Shown: piece after piece, positions 22,967 to 31,361 of the stretch
Layout of the letters: each line of letters begins with the position of its first letter
Position numbering within the stretch: the stretch's first letter is position 1
NCBI GenBank assembly: GCA_944380935.1
Contig: CALWJF010000014.1
Span: 1-39,924 of the forward strand
Direction of reading: 5' to 3'
DNA length: 39,924 nt
Source: an uncultured Clostridia bacterium
GTDB lineage: Bacteria > Bacillota > Clostridia > Oscillospirales > QAMX01
The notes under the pieces: generated by a model
Databases searched by the model: none
What the model was told of the DNA's origin: nothing
Seen by the model: only the letters and a program-made list of their open reading frames with translations
Program-made: the position numbers and the translations under genes

Positions 22967-24001
22967 TTACGCCGTATGCGTATACAGATAATCAACCCAC
23001 GCGGCGCATCCGGCATAGGTGAAATGAATTCCCATCCCTTTTCCGCCTTCACTTACCGGATCTCCACAATAAGCTGCCGGCAGATCCCCGTTTTCATCGC
23101 ACACCCCTTCATATACATTTACAAAGTAATAATGGTTTTCCTCGCAGTACGCTGCAAGTTTTGTATTGAAGGTGGAAATGATATCATTATTCAAATACGA
23201 GGTTTCCGAATTCTCCATGCGCGGCGTTACAGATTGAAAATAAAACTTCGCATCCGGGCTTTGTTCCAAAATCCGGGAAACAAGCGTCGTCACATTTTCT
23301 AATGTGCGCGTATAATTTCCATTGGATATATCGTTCATGCCCAACATGATATATATCTTTTTTGCACCCATCTGTGCAATTGCGTCTTCCAGCAGCATCT
23401 CCTGTCCATTATATGTCGGATGGATAGAAGAATCCGAAACTGCAGACACCGCATGTCGATAGCCAAAGCTCCCTGCGGTTAAGAACTGCGCCTTACCGAG
23501 GAAATCCGGGTCATCCGCACGCATCGCCATTGTGTAATATTGAAGCATCACACTAACCGAATCGCCGATGAACACCGCATCGTCAAAATAAGAATCTTCC
23601 ACACGTTCCCCTGCCGCAAGCGTACCATAAGTCTCTGAACCAGATGGATCGTCCGGGTCCGTCTGTCCGGATATGTCCGGATTATCCGATTCACCCGGCG
23701 CATCGGGGTTATCCGGTTCCTGCACAGCCTCATCCTGGTCATCTGCTCCATGATCCAAATCCACCGGCTTTGCCGGTATAATCGTCTGGTCTGGTATATT
23801 GGGGTCCCTCTGTATAATTGTGTCTGTTTCCGATAGCTCGGGATGTTCATAGATCTCATAATCTGCTACGTTCCCGCTTATGCTTTTCATAATTCCCCGC
23901 CACACGCTTTGCAACTGTGTGCAGCCAGTAAAGCAGGTCAAAATTAAACTGATACTCATTATCAGTACCATCCATGATTTCCACTTATATTGAGATGCCA
24001 T
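22967..24001 (-). CDS. Secreted SGNH/GDSL hydrolase with acidic Asp-Pro linker
   Basis: A 344-residue exported protein. The signal segment (8-26) ends in FTGC, giving a probable lipid Cys27. Residues 60-125 are an acidic linker rich in Asp, Pro and Asn (repeats of the type DNPDxxG). The SGNH domain follows with AVFIGDSVSV (Ser148), GMNDIS (Asn223) and GIHFTYAG (His326). This is a surface esterase or transferase of the kind that adds or removes O-acetyl groups on polysaccharide. The start is ATG 24001 with GGAG five bases upstream; an upstream in-frame TTG has no ribosome site. It heads the envelope acetylation module. Confidence 0.88.
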   Translation of the reverse strand: MASQYKWKSWMVLIMSISLILTCFTGCTQLQSVWRGIMKSISGNVADYEIYEHPELSETDTIIQRDPNIPDQTIIPAKPVDLDHGADDQDEAVQEPDNPDAPGESDNPDISGQTDPDDPSGSETYGTLAAGERVEDSYFDDAVFIGDSVSVMLQYYTMAMRADDPDFLGKAQFLTAGSFGYRHAVSAVSDSSIHPTYNGQEMLLEDAIAQMGAKKIYIMLGMNDISNGNYTRTLENVTTLVSRILEQSPDAKFYFQSVTPRMENSETSYLNNDIISTFNTKLAAYCEENHYYFVNVYEGVCDENGDLPAAYCGDPVSEGGKGMGIHFTYAGCAAWVDYLYTHTA

Positions 24002-24027
24002 ATGGTCTCCATTTCTTTTCAAGCCCA

Positions 24028-24056
24028 ATTATAGGTTGACATAAATTCAGTTAACA
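24028..24056 (-). promoter_or_regulatory. Weak promoter for the envelope module
   Basis: A perfect minus-strand TATAAT (24028-24033) would start RNA about 20 bases before the SGNH start. The -35 at 17 bases (TGTTAA) is poor, so activity may need an activator. It overlaps the plus-strand promoter at 24051-24078. Confidence 0.4.
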
Positions 24057-24078
24057 TATTCTAAGTTTATTATATAAT
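24051..24078 (+). promoter_or_regulatory. Plus-strand promoter facing an apparently gene-free stretch
   Basis: TTAACA (24051-24056), a 16-base spacer and TATAAT (24073-24078) form a credible promoter. It points into 600 bases without a normal gene, which suggests a small RNA or a very short gene. Confidence 0.5.
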
Positions 24079-24553
24079 ACCTCTTCGACACTTTTCAAGA
24101 GGAAATCAGGTGTTCTGACATGGAAAAACCGCCTCCCTCTAGCAGGCCTGTGCGTTTTTACTCATCGTATGCATGGATGTCCCTGTGTTTTTGCAAGCGT
24201 CCATGCATATTTGAAAAAAATCTTTCATTTTGATTTTTTTATGAAATATTACTAAAATATCCCTTTTCTTTAAATTAAACTGCAGTTTTCTCGCTAAATC
24301 TATTTATTTCTCTTTTTTTCTCCGAATTTTATATTTCAGCTCCGCAAATCGTAAAAACATGGGAATTTTAAAAATTCGCGTTTTACTTCCTTTTTTCTTC
24401 TTCCCTCTTCTTTCATACTGACGAAGAAAATGAAGTGAAAATTTCAGCCTTTTCAAATTCCTGAATACTCTATTCAATTGTAAACAATTTGTGACTATTG
24501 TAGTTTACATAAAGTAATACGCAATGCCTGCTGCCGACCGTCTTTTTATACCC
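24079..24553 (+). other. Gene-poor AT-rich stretch with hairpins; possible small RNA
   Basis: Just after the promoter, CCTCTT/AAGAGG (24080-24085, 24097-24102) forms a hairpin at the predicted RNA start. A second, larger stem pairs 24168-24179 with 24198-24209 (TATGCATGGATG type, one wobble pair) and is followed at 24232 by a T-run. A 37-codon frame (24120-24233) runs through it but has only a weak AGG site. From 24240 to 24553 the sequence is very AT-rich and I see no gene. A small RNA of about 150 bases is the best guess. Confidence 0.35.
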
Positions 24554-24604
24554 GACAAAATAAAATGCCCTGGTCTATGTCGTCAACACAAACCAGAGCA
24601 CTTT
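24554..24604 (-). terminator. Terminator after the HAD hydrolase gene
   Basis: On the minus strand a 13-bp stem (24592-24604 with 24562-24574, two wobble pairs) is followed by TTTTATTTTG. It ends the minD-mgsA-hisS-aspS transcript. Confidence 0.78.
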
Positions 24605-24639
24605 GCACACTGCGCAAAATCGCAACTATATTCATTTAT

Positions 24640-25332
24640 TTATTGACCAGCCTCTATAACAGGGAAAAGGTCCAGCAGCTTCCATAAAGAATCAATTTCA
24701 ACAGCGGCTCTTGGGATTGCCTCATCCCATGTCATATATGCGCTGTACCAGATCGGCAGCATTCCGGCATTACGAGCCCCTACGATATCATTTGCACCAT
24801 AATCCCCAATATATGCTGTCTGTTCCGGGCGGAAGCCGGTCATTCCACAGGCTATCTGAAATGCTCGAACATCCGGTTTCTCAAAACCGATTTCCTCGCT
24901 AATTACAATCGGAGAAAACCACTCTCGAAAACCGGCAACATCTATTTTGGCGTTTTGAAACACACTCTGCCCATTTGTTAAGATCGACACCGCATAACCG
25001 CGCTGGCGCAGCTGCAATGCCACCTCGGCGCCAGGGTCCCGTACCGTACAAAAAGGATAATAAAACGTCCACATTTCCACAAAACGCTTATAATCAATTG
25101 CCGGGTCCATTCCAGACATCCGTTTAAATTGTTCAAAGCATTCCGCACGACGATCATAACCGCTAATGAAGCATGCACAAAACTGTTTTCGAATCTGCTC
25201 ATGTTTTTCTTCCTGTGTTGGGAAGAAAAAACGCGTTACATAATAGGACAATTTTTCCAGACTCAACCGCCGGACAATCAGCGTATTATCAAGATCGAAC
25301 ATTACCGATTTGACCTGTTCAAATGCGCCCAT
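24640..25332 (-). CDS. HAD-superfamily hydrolase
   Basis: A 230-residue haloacid-dehalogenase-type phosphatase. Motif I is FDLDNT (Asp13, Asp15), motif II ILTNG, motif III Lys in FEKPD, and motif IV IGDYGANDI. The helical cap between motifs I and II is of the C1 type. Such enzymes dephosphorylate small metabolites, and substrate choice cannot be read here. The start is ATG 25332, set by AAAGGAG five bases upstream and only two bases after the stop of the preceding gene; a longer reading would overlap that gene. It is the last gene of the tRNA-synthetase operon. Confidence 0.9.
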   Translation of the reverse strand: MGAFEQVKSVMFDLDNTLIVRRLSLEKLSYYVTRFFFPTQEEKHEQIRKQFCACFISGYDRRAECFEQFKRMSGMDPAIDYKRFVEMWTFYYPFCTVRDPGAEVALQLRQRGYAVSILTNGQSVFQNAKIDVAGFREWFSPIVISEEIGFEKPDVRAFQIACGMTGFRPEQTAYIGDYGANDIVGARNAGMLPIWYSAYMTWDEAIPRAAVEIDSLWKLLDLFPVIEAGQ

Positions 25333-25334
25333 AT

Positions 25335-26156
25335 CTACTCCTTTTCCTCGTCTGTTTCCTTCCCGTTCCATTCACGCAGGCAAGCAGCGGCTGCCTGAGA
25401 ACAATGCACGATCAAACTAGACATTACCAGCATACGAAACAGAACTTCTGCAAAATACCACAGATCTCTGCTGAAAAGAGAAGCAGTCAAACGGCCAAAA
25501 ACAGCGACCGTTAGCAGCGTTACCGCACTTAAGGAAGAAAATACGCATAACCGGCGGCGTTTTTTCCCGAAAATCGGAGCCGCCTGACAATACACCGACA
25601 ACGCAGCGCTGCACATCGCCAGCAGATCATAGGCAAACAATTGCAGAATCGGTTCCACCGGATGTTCCATAAACGTCGCGATCAGCATAAAACAGGCCCA
25701 AAATGTAACAAGCACAGCCGCCATCGGCGTCGATCCCAGGCAAACCTGTTTCTTCCGCGCGGAAGCCAACATAATGAAACAGATCCCGGCAAGCAAAGTA
25801 AAAATACCAAGCAGAAGCCGATAGATCGAAAAATCCTCTGTATTAGAAAGGATATTTAACACCCCGGCAACAACTAGGATAAACCCGGAAAAGACATTGA
25901 GCACAAGTCCTGTTTTAGAAAGGCGAAACCGCTGTGCATATGGTGCCTCATCCTCATGCGTTAGTAATGCACACAAAACATACAATAAGACAGCAACCCC
26001 ACATACCGCTATAAGAGCATACGTGCTGTAATCATTGGTATACAGGCCGCTGGAACGATGATAACATACCGTCAACTCATGACCGCGCAGCACACCGCCG
26101 AAAAGGCCTGCGGCAAATGCTAATAAAACCCACAAAATTTTATAATTCTGTTTCAT
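25335..26156 (-). CDS. Unknown multi-pass membrane protein
   Basis: A 273-residue integral membrane protein with about seven hydrophobic segments (about 7-23, 46-65, 84-103, 113-131, 143-161, 172-190, 206-226), joined by short basic or acidic loops. I do not recognise a family and see no catalytic motif. The gene begins one base after the aspS stop and ends two bases before the HAD gene. It is thus tightly coupled, without a clear ribosome site of its own. It may be a lineage-specific protein, because operons with hisS-aspS usually lack it. Confidence 0.75.
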   Translation of the reverse strand: MKQNYKILWVLLAFAAGLFGGVLRGHELTVCYHRSSGLYTNDYSTYALIAVCGVAVLLYVLCALLTHEDEAPYAQRFRLSKTGLVLNVFSGFILVVAGVLNILSNTEDFSIYRLLLGIFTLLAGICFIMLASARKKQVCLGSTPMAAVLVTFWACFMLIATFMEHPVEPILQLFAYDLLAMCSAALSVYCQAAPIFGKKRRRLCVFSSLSAVTLLTVAVFGRLTASLFSRDLWYFAEVLFRMLVMSSLIVHCSQAAAACLREWNGKETDEEKE

Positions 26157-26157
26157 A

Positions 26158-27930
26158 TTATTCCAGATTCAACCGGATATGCAATTCATCAAGCTGTTTT
26201 TGCATGACGGTTCCCGGCGCGCCCATCATCAGATCCTGCGCATTTTTGTTCATGGGGAACGGAATGATTTCACGGATAGAATCTTCTCCGGCCAGCAGCA
26301 TAACCATCCGGTCTACGCCAGGCGCAATCCCTGCATGCGGCGGCGCCCCATAGCAGAAAGCATTGTACATCGCAGGGAATTTTGCTTTTACATCCTCTTC
26401 GCCAAGCCGTACAAGTTCAAAAGCCTTAATCATAATATCCGGATCGTGATTGCGCACAGCACCGGACGAAAGCTCCACACCGTTACAAACCAGATCATAC
26501 TGATCCGCCGTAATCGTCAAGGGATCTATTTCACCGCGCTCTGCCGCTTCCAAAACAGCAAGGCCGCCAGAAGGCATGGAAAACGGATTGTGGCAAAACT
26601 CCAATTCTCCTGATTCTTCCCCGATTTCATACATGGGAAAATCGACGATCCAGCAGAATGCATACTGTTCCCGGTTCATATGGCCGGGGACACGTGCTCC
26701 CAGTATTTTTACCATCGCGCCCGCTGTTTTCTGCGCGCTTCCCCGCTGCCCGGCAGACAGGCCGACAAAGCTGCCCGGCGTCAGCTGCAACGCGGAAATA
26801 ACGGCATCCTTCCGATCGGCCAGGAATTTTGAAACGCCGCCAACCAGCTCACCCTTATCGTCCAGACGGAAATAATACATCTTATTCCCCGTCTGTACTT
26901 CCACATCTGCACATACTTGATCGATAAATTTTCGGGTTTCTTTAAATCCTGTGACAACTACAGCCTTGATCTGATTTCCTTCTGCAAATGGTTCAAAGCC
27001 GCATCCGGCTACTGCATCTGTCAAATCCGATACTGTCAAATCAATTCGCAGGTCAGGTTTATCTGTACCATAGATTTCCATTGCATCTTTATAGGAAATT
27101 CGTTTAAAAGGCGCACTGGATGCGATATTATAAGTTCCATACTGTGCAAAAATCGGCGGAAGTACGTCCTCGCATACAGCAAAAACATCCTCTTTTGTTG
27201 CAAATGCCATTTCCATATCCAGCTGATAGAACTCACCCGGGGATCGGTCAGCACGTGCATCCTCATCCCGGAAACAGGGGGCGATCTGGAAATAACGGTC
27301 AAATCCTGCCGTCATCAGCAGCTGCTTAAACTGCTGCGGCGCCTGAGGAAGCGCATAGAATTTACCCGGGTGATTGCGGGCAGGGACCAGATAATCACGC
27401 GCGCCTTCCGGCGACGAAGCAGTAAGGATCGGCGTTGTGATTTCCAAAAATCCGTGTGCGATCATACTTGTGCGCAACGCTGCAACCACATTGCAGCGCA
27501 AAACTATATTCTTCTTTACCTCGGGATTTCGCAGATCGAGAAACCGGTATTTCAACCGTACGGTTTCATCTGCCTCCCGGCTGCGGTTGATCTGAAAAGG
27601 CAGCTCATTATAGCGGCAGCGTCCCAGAACATGGATCTCCGACGGTACGACTTCGATGTCTCCTGTTTCCTGTTTGGGATTCTTGCTCGCCCGCTCGCGC
27701 ACCGTTCCGGTGACACGGATCGTGGATTCCCGGGTAATCCCTTTCAACTGTTTCAGAATCTCTTCTTCCTCGGCCACTAGTTGTGTTGTACCGTAAAAGT
27801 CACGCAGCACAACAAACGCAAGGTTTGCAGAAACCTCACGCACGCTATCCATCCAACCGACAAGAGTAACCGTCTTGCCGACGTCAGAAAGACGCAGCTG
27901 GCCGCAAGTGTTGGTTCGTGACTGGAACAT
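26158..27930 (-). CDS. aspS: Aspartyl-tRNA synthetase
   Basis: A 590-residue bacterial-type class II synthetase that charges tRNA-Asp. The N-terminal OB-fold anticodon domain contains VGWMDSVRE. Class II motif 2 is CFRDEDARADRSPGEFYQLDME and motif 3 GVDRMVMLLAG. The GAD insertion domain lies between about 300 and 420, and the length is normal for bacteria. It lies 27 bases after hisS, the usual Firmicute pairing. Whether it also makes Asp-tRNA-Asn cannot be decided here, as no gatCAB genes are in view. No T-box precedes it. Confidence 0.97.
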   Translation of the reverse strand: MFQSRTNTCGQLRLSDVGKTVTLVGWMDSVREVSANLAFVVLRDFYGTTQLVAEEEEILKQLKGITRESTIRVTGTVRERASKNPKQETGDIEVVPSEIHVLGRCRYNELPFQINRSREADETVRLKYRFLDLRNPEVKKNIVLRCNVVAALRTSMIAHGFLEITTPILTASSPEGARDYLVPARNHPGKFYALPQAPQQFKQLLMTAGFDRYFQIAPCFRDEDARADRSPGEFYQLDMEMAFATKEDVFAVCEDVLPPIFAQYGTYNIASSAPFKRISYKDAMEIYGTDKPDLRIDLTVSDLTDAVAGCGFEPFAEGNQIKAVVVTGFKETRKFIDQVCADVEVQTGNKMYYFRLDDKGELVGGVSKFLADRKDAVISALQLTPGSFVGLSAGQRGSAQKTAGAMVKILGARVPGHMNREQYAFCWIVDFPMYEIGEESGELEFCHNPFSMPSGGLAVLEAAERGEIDPLTITADQYDLVCNGVELSSGAVRNHDPDIMIKAFELVRLGEEDVKAKFPAMYNAFCYGAPPHAGIAPGVDRMVMLLAGEDSIREIIPFPMNKNAQDLMMGAPGTVMQKQLDELHIRLNLE

Positions 27931-27957
27931 ATCTTTTATTTCCTTCTCTCGTAAATA

Positions 27958-29307
27958 TTACTTAGTTTCTTTAATTGGCTTTTCGCTGGATTTTTCGGCT
28001 ACCGCGGACAAGATCACATCCGCAGCTTCCTCCTGCGTCAAAAGCTGCTGTTGCCCACTGGCCATATCCTTTAAAGATACCCGGTGCGCAGAAATTTCAT
28101 CCTCGCCGAGAATTGCCGCAAATGGGATCGACAGCTTATCCGCATAAGACATCTTTGCCTTGAATTTTTTCTGCTCGCTGTATACCTGGGTCCGGATTCC
28201 TCGGCTGCGCAGATACGTTGCAAGCTGCGCAGCTGCACGCCCGTCAGCAGCCATCGGAAGCACCAGCACATCTGCCGGCGCAGTCGGCGCCTGCGCATTC
28301 AAATAACCCTGCTCACCAAGCACATAGAACAGGCGCGTCACGCCGATGGAGATCCCCACGCCTGGCAGCGGCTTATCTATATAATATTCTGCCAAATGGT
28401 CATACCGTCCTCCGGAGCAAATCGAGCCGATTTCCGGATGATCGAGCATTATGGTTTCGTATACGGTGCCGGTATAATAGTCAAGCCCGCGCGCAATTGT
28501 AAAATCAATCTCAAAATAATCTTCAGGTATACCGTATTCCGTCATATAAGACGCAACTGTACGCAGCTGCTGCGCACCCTCATCGAAAAGTTCATTTTTG
28601 CCCGCATAATTTTCAAGAGCGCCGAGTTTATCGGTGCTGGAAATAAAGGCCAATATCTCATCAGCAAGCTGCGCGGCGACACCCTCATCCTCCACCAGAA
28701 TTTCACGCACCTTCTGCGGACCGATCTTATCAAGCTTATCAATTGCCCGCATAATTCCTGCTGAAACATCCTTTAAACCCAGCAGCTCAAAAAATCCATT
28801 GAGCAGTTTTCTATTATTGACGCGAATTTTAAAACGATCGAGCCCCAATTCTGTAAAAGCCCGGTAAATAATCGAAGGAATTTCCGCCTCATTGGAAATA
28901 TCGAGCGTGCCATCACCGATGATATCAATATCCGCCTGATAAAACTCACGGAAGCGTCCGCGTTGCGCACGTTCGCCTCGGTAAACCTTGCCGATCTGAT
29001 AACGCCGGAAAGGAAAACTCAATTCCCCATAGTGCATTGCAACATATTTTGCAAGCGGCACCGTCAGATCAAAACGCAGCGAAAGGTCGCTGTCGCCCTT
29101 GCTGAATCGATAAATTTGTTTTTCCGTCTCTCCGCCGCCCTTGGCCAGAAGAATCTCGCTGGATTCAAGCAGCGGCGTGTCCAAAGGGGTAAAGCCATAC
29201 AGCGCATAGGTGCGGCGCAGAATCTCCAGAACCTGTTCAAACTGCATCTGTGGCTGTGGCAGCAATTCCATAAATCCGGACAGGGTCCGGGGTTTGATTC
29301 TTTCCAT
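27958..29307 (-). CDS. hisS: Histidyl-tRNA synthetase
   Basis: A 449-residue class II synthetase. It shows the family motifs RYQIGKVYRGERAQRGRF (motif 2), the histidine signatures ARGLDYYTGTVYE and GGRYDHL, and motif 3 GVGISIGVTRL. A C-terminal anticodon-binding domain (VLPMAADG onward) follows. The start is ATG 29307 with GAGG six bases upstream; an in-frame ATG eight codons earlier has no ribosome site. The gene comes 85 bases after mgsA, with a small hairpin in the gap but no T-box, so it depends on the operon promoter. Confidence 0.97.
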   Translation of the reverse strand: MERIKPRTLSGFMELLPQPQMQFEQVLEILRRTYALYGFTPLDTPLLESSEILLAKGGGETEKQIYRFSKGDSDLSLRFDLTVPLAKYVAMHYGELSFPFRRYQIGKVYRGERAQRGRFREFYQADIDIIGDGTLDISNEAEIPSIIYRAFTELGLDRFKIRVNNRKLLNGFFELLGLKDVSAGIMRAIDKLDKIGPQKVREILVEDEGVAAQLADEILAFISSTDKLGALENYAGKNELFDEGAQQLRTVASYMTEYGIPEDYFEIDFTIARGLDYYTGTVYETIMLDHPEIGSICSGGRYDHLAEYYIDKPLPGVGISIGVTRLFYVLGEQGYLNAQAPTAPADVLVLPMAADGRAAAQLATYLRSRGIRTQVYSEQKKFKAKMSYADKLSIPFAAILGEDEISAHRVSLKDMASGQQQLLTQEEAADVILSAVAEKSSEKPIKETK

Positions 29308-29349
29308 GATAAACCTCGTTTGTTCCTTCATACAGACAAAACAACGCTA

Positions 29350-29372
29350 CCGCAGGCGCTTGCAGTCTGCGG
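29350..29372. repeat. Intercistronic hairpin before hisS
   Basis: CCGCAG (29350-29355) pairs with CTGCGG (29367-29372), with flanking bases extending the stem. The minus-strand sequence after it is only weakly T-rich, so at most partial termination is expected. Confidence 0.45.
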
Positions 29373-29392
29373 CAGACATTTTCATCCGAATT

Positions 29393-29812
29393 TTATATAA
29401 TATGCTTACTGTTTTTCGGGTTGACTACATCGCGCCAGCTCAGATAGCCGTTATCCAAACCCAATACGAGCAATTCTGCCGTCGCAATATTGGTGGCGAT
29501 TGGAATATTATGCAGATCGCAAAGCCGCAGCATGGACGCAACATCTGGTTCATGCAGCAATTCCGACGCCGGGTCCCGAAGGAATATTACCATATCGATC
29601 TCATTATAGGCAACTCGAGCGCCGATTTGCTGGTCTCCTCCCTGCTTTCCCGAAAGAAAACGGTCGATATTTAATCCCGTGGCTTCTGCAATCAGCTTAC
29701 CGGTCGTACCAGTTGCACATAAATTATGCTTGGAGAGGATTCCACAATACGCCAGGCAGAACTGCACCATCAGTTCTTTTTTCTTGTCGTGGGCTATCAA
29801 TGCAATGTTCAT
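29393..29812 (-). CDS. mgsA: Methylglyoxal synthase
   Basis: A 139-residue enzyme converting dihydroxyacetone phosphate to methylglyoxal and phosphate, a bypass of lower glycolysis. The motifs are all present: [32 protein letters not shown] with the catalytic Asp, FLRDP and [11 protein letters not shown]. The length is normal. It follows the MinD-like gene by 56 bases and has an AAGGAG site. The minD-mgsA pairing is common in Clostridia, so the position is ordinary. It has no visible link to the sugar operon. Confidence 0.96.
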   Translation of the reverse strand: MNIALIAHDKKKELMVQFCLAYCGILSKHNLCATGTTGKLIAEATGLNIDRFLSGKQGGDQQIGARVAYNEIDMVIFLRDPASELLHEPDVASMLRLCDLHNIPIATNIATAELLVLGLDNGYLSWRDVVNPKNSKHII

Positions 29813-29868
29813 GCGCTACACTCCTTCTCTCTTCCGCAGTCTATTGAACAGCTGCGGGCCCTTTTCTC

Positions 29869-30618
29869 CTAACTCCGTCCGTGTTTCATTAGCGGGACAT
29901 TCTGCCCGGTTATACGCTTGGCTATATTTAAAAATGCTCGGCTCGCCCGACGGCGCGGCCGCGTCAAAACCGACGTACCAGATGCGCCGCAATACATCAC
30001 TGCTTTATCTTCCGGCACATAACCGATCAGCGTAATTCCCACGCTGTCAATTGCATCATCTAAATTTGGAAAACCCCGTCGTATAAGATCCATTCGCACG
30101 CGATTTACAATCAGGCGCATTTGCTTTATCCCCAGGGACGCCAATTCCTGACCGCATTTTTCCGCACTGCGCAGACAAATTGGGTCTGCCGTTGCTACAA
30201 TCAACGCCGAATCCGCTGCATACGTAGCCATCTGAAAGCCTTTTCCAATCCCCGCAGGCGCATCAATCAGGATATAATCATATAAATCCATTTCCCGCAC
30301 GTTATGCACGAGAATCCGTAGGGTATGTTCTTGTACACACGCCATATCCATCGGCGCTGCCAAAACAAAAGCCGCTGGGCAAGTCTCTACCGGTACTGCC
30401 GCATCTGTTAATGGGATATCCCCACGCACAACATCTGCAAAATTGAAAGCTGCATCCGCGCATACGCCAAGTGCCATATCCAAGCTTTGCATACCTGTAT
30501 CCGCATCGATCATCAAACATCGATAGCCCAGCTTTGCCAGCGCACAGCCGACTCCGGCTGTTACCGAAGTTTTCCCCGTTCCTCCTTTACCGGATGCAAG
30601 CACAATGGCGCGCGTCAA
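29869..30618 (-). CDS. minD: MinD/ParA-family ATPase
   Basis: A 249-residue deviant-Walker ATPase: GKGGTGKTSVT at residues 10-20, switch I MIDADTGMQSLD, and Walker B ILIDAPAGIG. The end (SRAFLNIAKRITGQ) can form an amphipathic helix like the MinD membrane-targeting sequence. MinD dimers recruit MinC to block division at the poles. No minC or minE is adjacent in the window, so the symbol is by similarity and position, and another ParA-type role is possible. The start is TTG 30618 with GAGG eight bases upstream. A longer frame to 30726 lacks a ribosome site and would give an odd polar extension. Confidence 0.82.
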   Translation of the reverse strand: MTRAIVLASGKGGTGKTSVTAGVGCALAKLGYRCLMIDADTGMQSLDMALGVCADAAFNFADVVRGDIPLTDAAVPVETCPAAFVLAAPMDMACVQEHTLRILVHNVREMDLYDYILIDAPAGIGKGFQMATYAADSALIVATADPICLRSAEKCGQELASLGIKQMRLIVNRVRMDLIRRGFPNLDDAIDSVGITLIGYVPEDKAVMYCGASGTSVLTRPRRRASRAFLNIAKRITGQNVPLMKHGRS

Positions 30619-30764
30619 TCTGTTCACCTCTTCCGATTCTCGATGCTTTATAGTATTTTCCGTGTCTTCGCTCAGGTTCCCAACGTAATATACTTGTCCT
30701 TTTCTTTCTTTGCCAACCTGACTCAAACATTCACTTTTCTAAAAAGTTTATACTGAATCGTCTT

Positions 30765-30793
30765 ATTATATCATACCCAATTTCCCGTTGCAA
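30765..30793 (-). promoter_or_regulatory. Promoter of the minD-mgsA-hisS-aspS operon
   Basis: On the minus strand TTGCAA (30788-30793), a 17-base spacer and TATAAT (30765-30770). The leader to the TTG start is about 140 bases. I see no regulatory RNA in it. Confidence 0.75.
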
Positions 30794-30873
30794 TGCCCAA
30801 AATGAATAGAAAGAAGTAAATCACTTTGGGGGTTTTTTATAGTTTAACCCTCGTTTTATAGATTCATCAACCC

Positions 30874-30902
30874 TTGACAAAAGCTAAAGAGCATAGTATA
30901 AT
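30874..30902 (+). promoter_or_regulatory. Consensus promoter for tRNA-Pro
   Basis: TTGACA (30874-30879), a 17-base spacer and TATAAT (30897-30902) are a perfect sigma-A match. Transcription would start about nine bases before the tRNA. Confidence 0.92.
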
Positions 30903-30917
30903 ACAGAAGCTGAAGAA

Positions 30918-30994
30918 CCGGGTGTAGCTCAGTTTGGTAGAGTACTTGAATGGGGTTCAAGGGGCCATGAGTTCGAATCTCGTCACTCGGACCA
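30918..30994 (+). tRNA. tRNA-Pro (anticodon GGG)
   Basis: A full cloverleaf of 77 bases including encoded CCA. The acceptor stem CCGGGTG/CACTCGG has one G-T pair. The D stem is GCTC/GAGT, and the anticodon stem CTTGA/TCAAG has loop ATGGGGT (anticodon GGG, G37). The T arm is ATGAG-TTCGAAT-CTCGT. It reads CCC and CCU codons. It stands alone, with its own consensus promoter and terminator. Confidence 0.95.
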
Positions 30995-31042
30995 GAAAAC
31001 CCGCCTGTTACCTATATTTTTTGGTAACAGGCGGGTTTTCGT
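30995..31042 (+). terminator. Terminator after tRNA-Pro
   Basis: A perfect 18-bp stem (30995-31012 with 31023-31040) and T-rich tail end the single-gene tRNA transcript. Confidence 0.93.
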
Positions 31043-31361
31043 TTTCTGAAAAAATTGAGTAAAATACAGGGTTTTTTTAACCTGTTTCGACTCTGTTTCG
31101 ACGATGCGCAAAAAAGGCTTAAGAAAAAGATGCGGTGACGGAGAAATACACGGCAGCCATGCATCGCAGCTGCGATGCATGGCTGCCGAATAACTCTGAA
31201 CGCCTTATCTTGCTCCTCAAGAAAGGCCTGAATCAACATTTGCAAATTAAAATACACAGACATCATTCATACGTTTTACCCGGCAAATTCCGCTTTGTTT
31301 TCCCTTCCGGCTCTATCTCCATTAGAAAGCCCGGACAACCCATACACACACATATTCTTTT
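31043..31361. other. Noncoding stretch between tRNA-Pro and the XRE gene
   Basis: About 320 bases with no supported gene. It holds two copies of CTGTTTCGAC (31082-31091 and 31093-31102) and the perfect palindrome at 31151-31188. No integrase, transposase or copy of the tRNA 3' end is visible. Confidence 0.6.
31151..31188. repeat. Perfect 38-bp palindrome without loop
   Basis: The 19-base halves 31151-31169 and 31170-31188 are exact reverse complements, centred on CAG|CTG. No T-run follows on the plus side. It can form a cruciform or a very stable RNA hairpin. It may be a member of a dispersed repeat family, a protein-binding site, or a terminator for the XRE gene. Confidence 0.85.

Noticed and set aside
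24120-24233. 37-codon frame in the gene-poor stretch
   Set aside because: Weak ribosome site and overlap with a strong hairpin; composition does not look like a protein. Treated as possible small RNA instead.
29308-29392. T-box leader before hisS
   Set aside because: The gap is only 85 bases and contains a small hairpin but no T-box sequence or specifier loop. The gap before aspS is even shorter.
31082-31102. CRISPR array
   Set aside because: Only two 10-base copies one base apart, with no spacers and no cas genes in the window.
30918-31361. Integrative element at tRNA-Pro
   Set aside because: No integrase, no repeated tRNA 3' end and no mobile genes are seen; only repeats of unknown origin.
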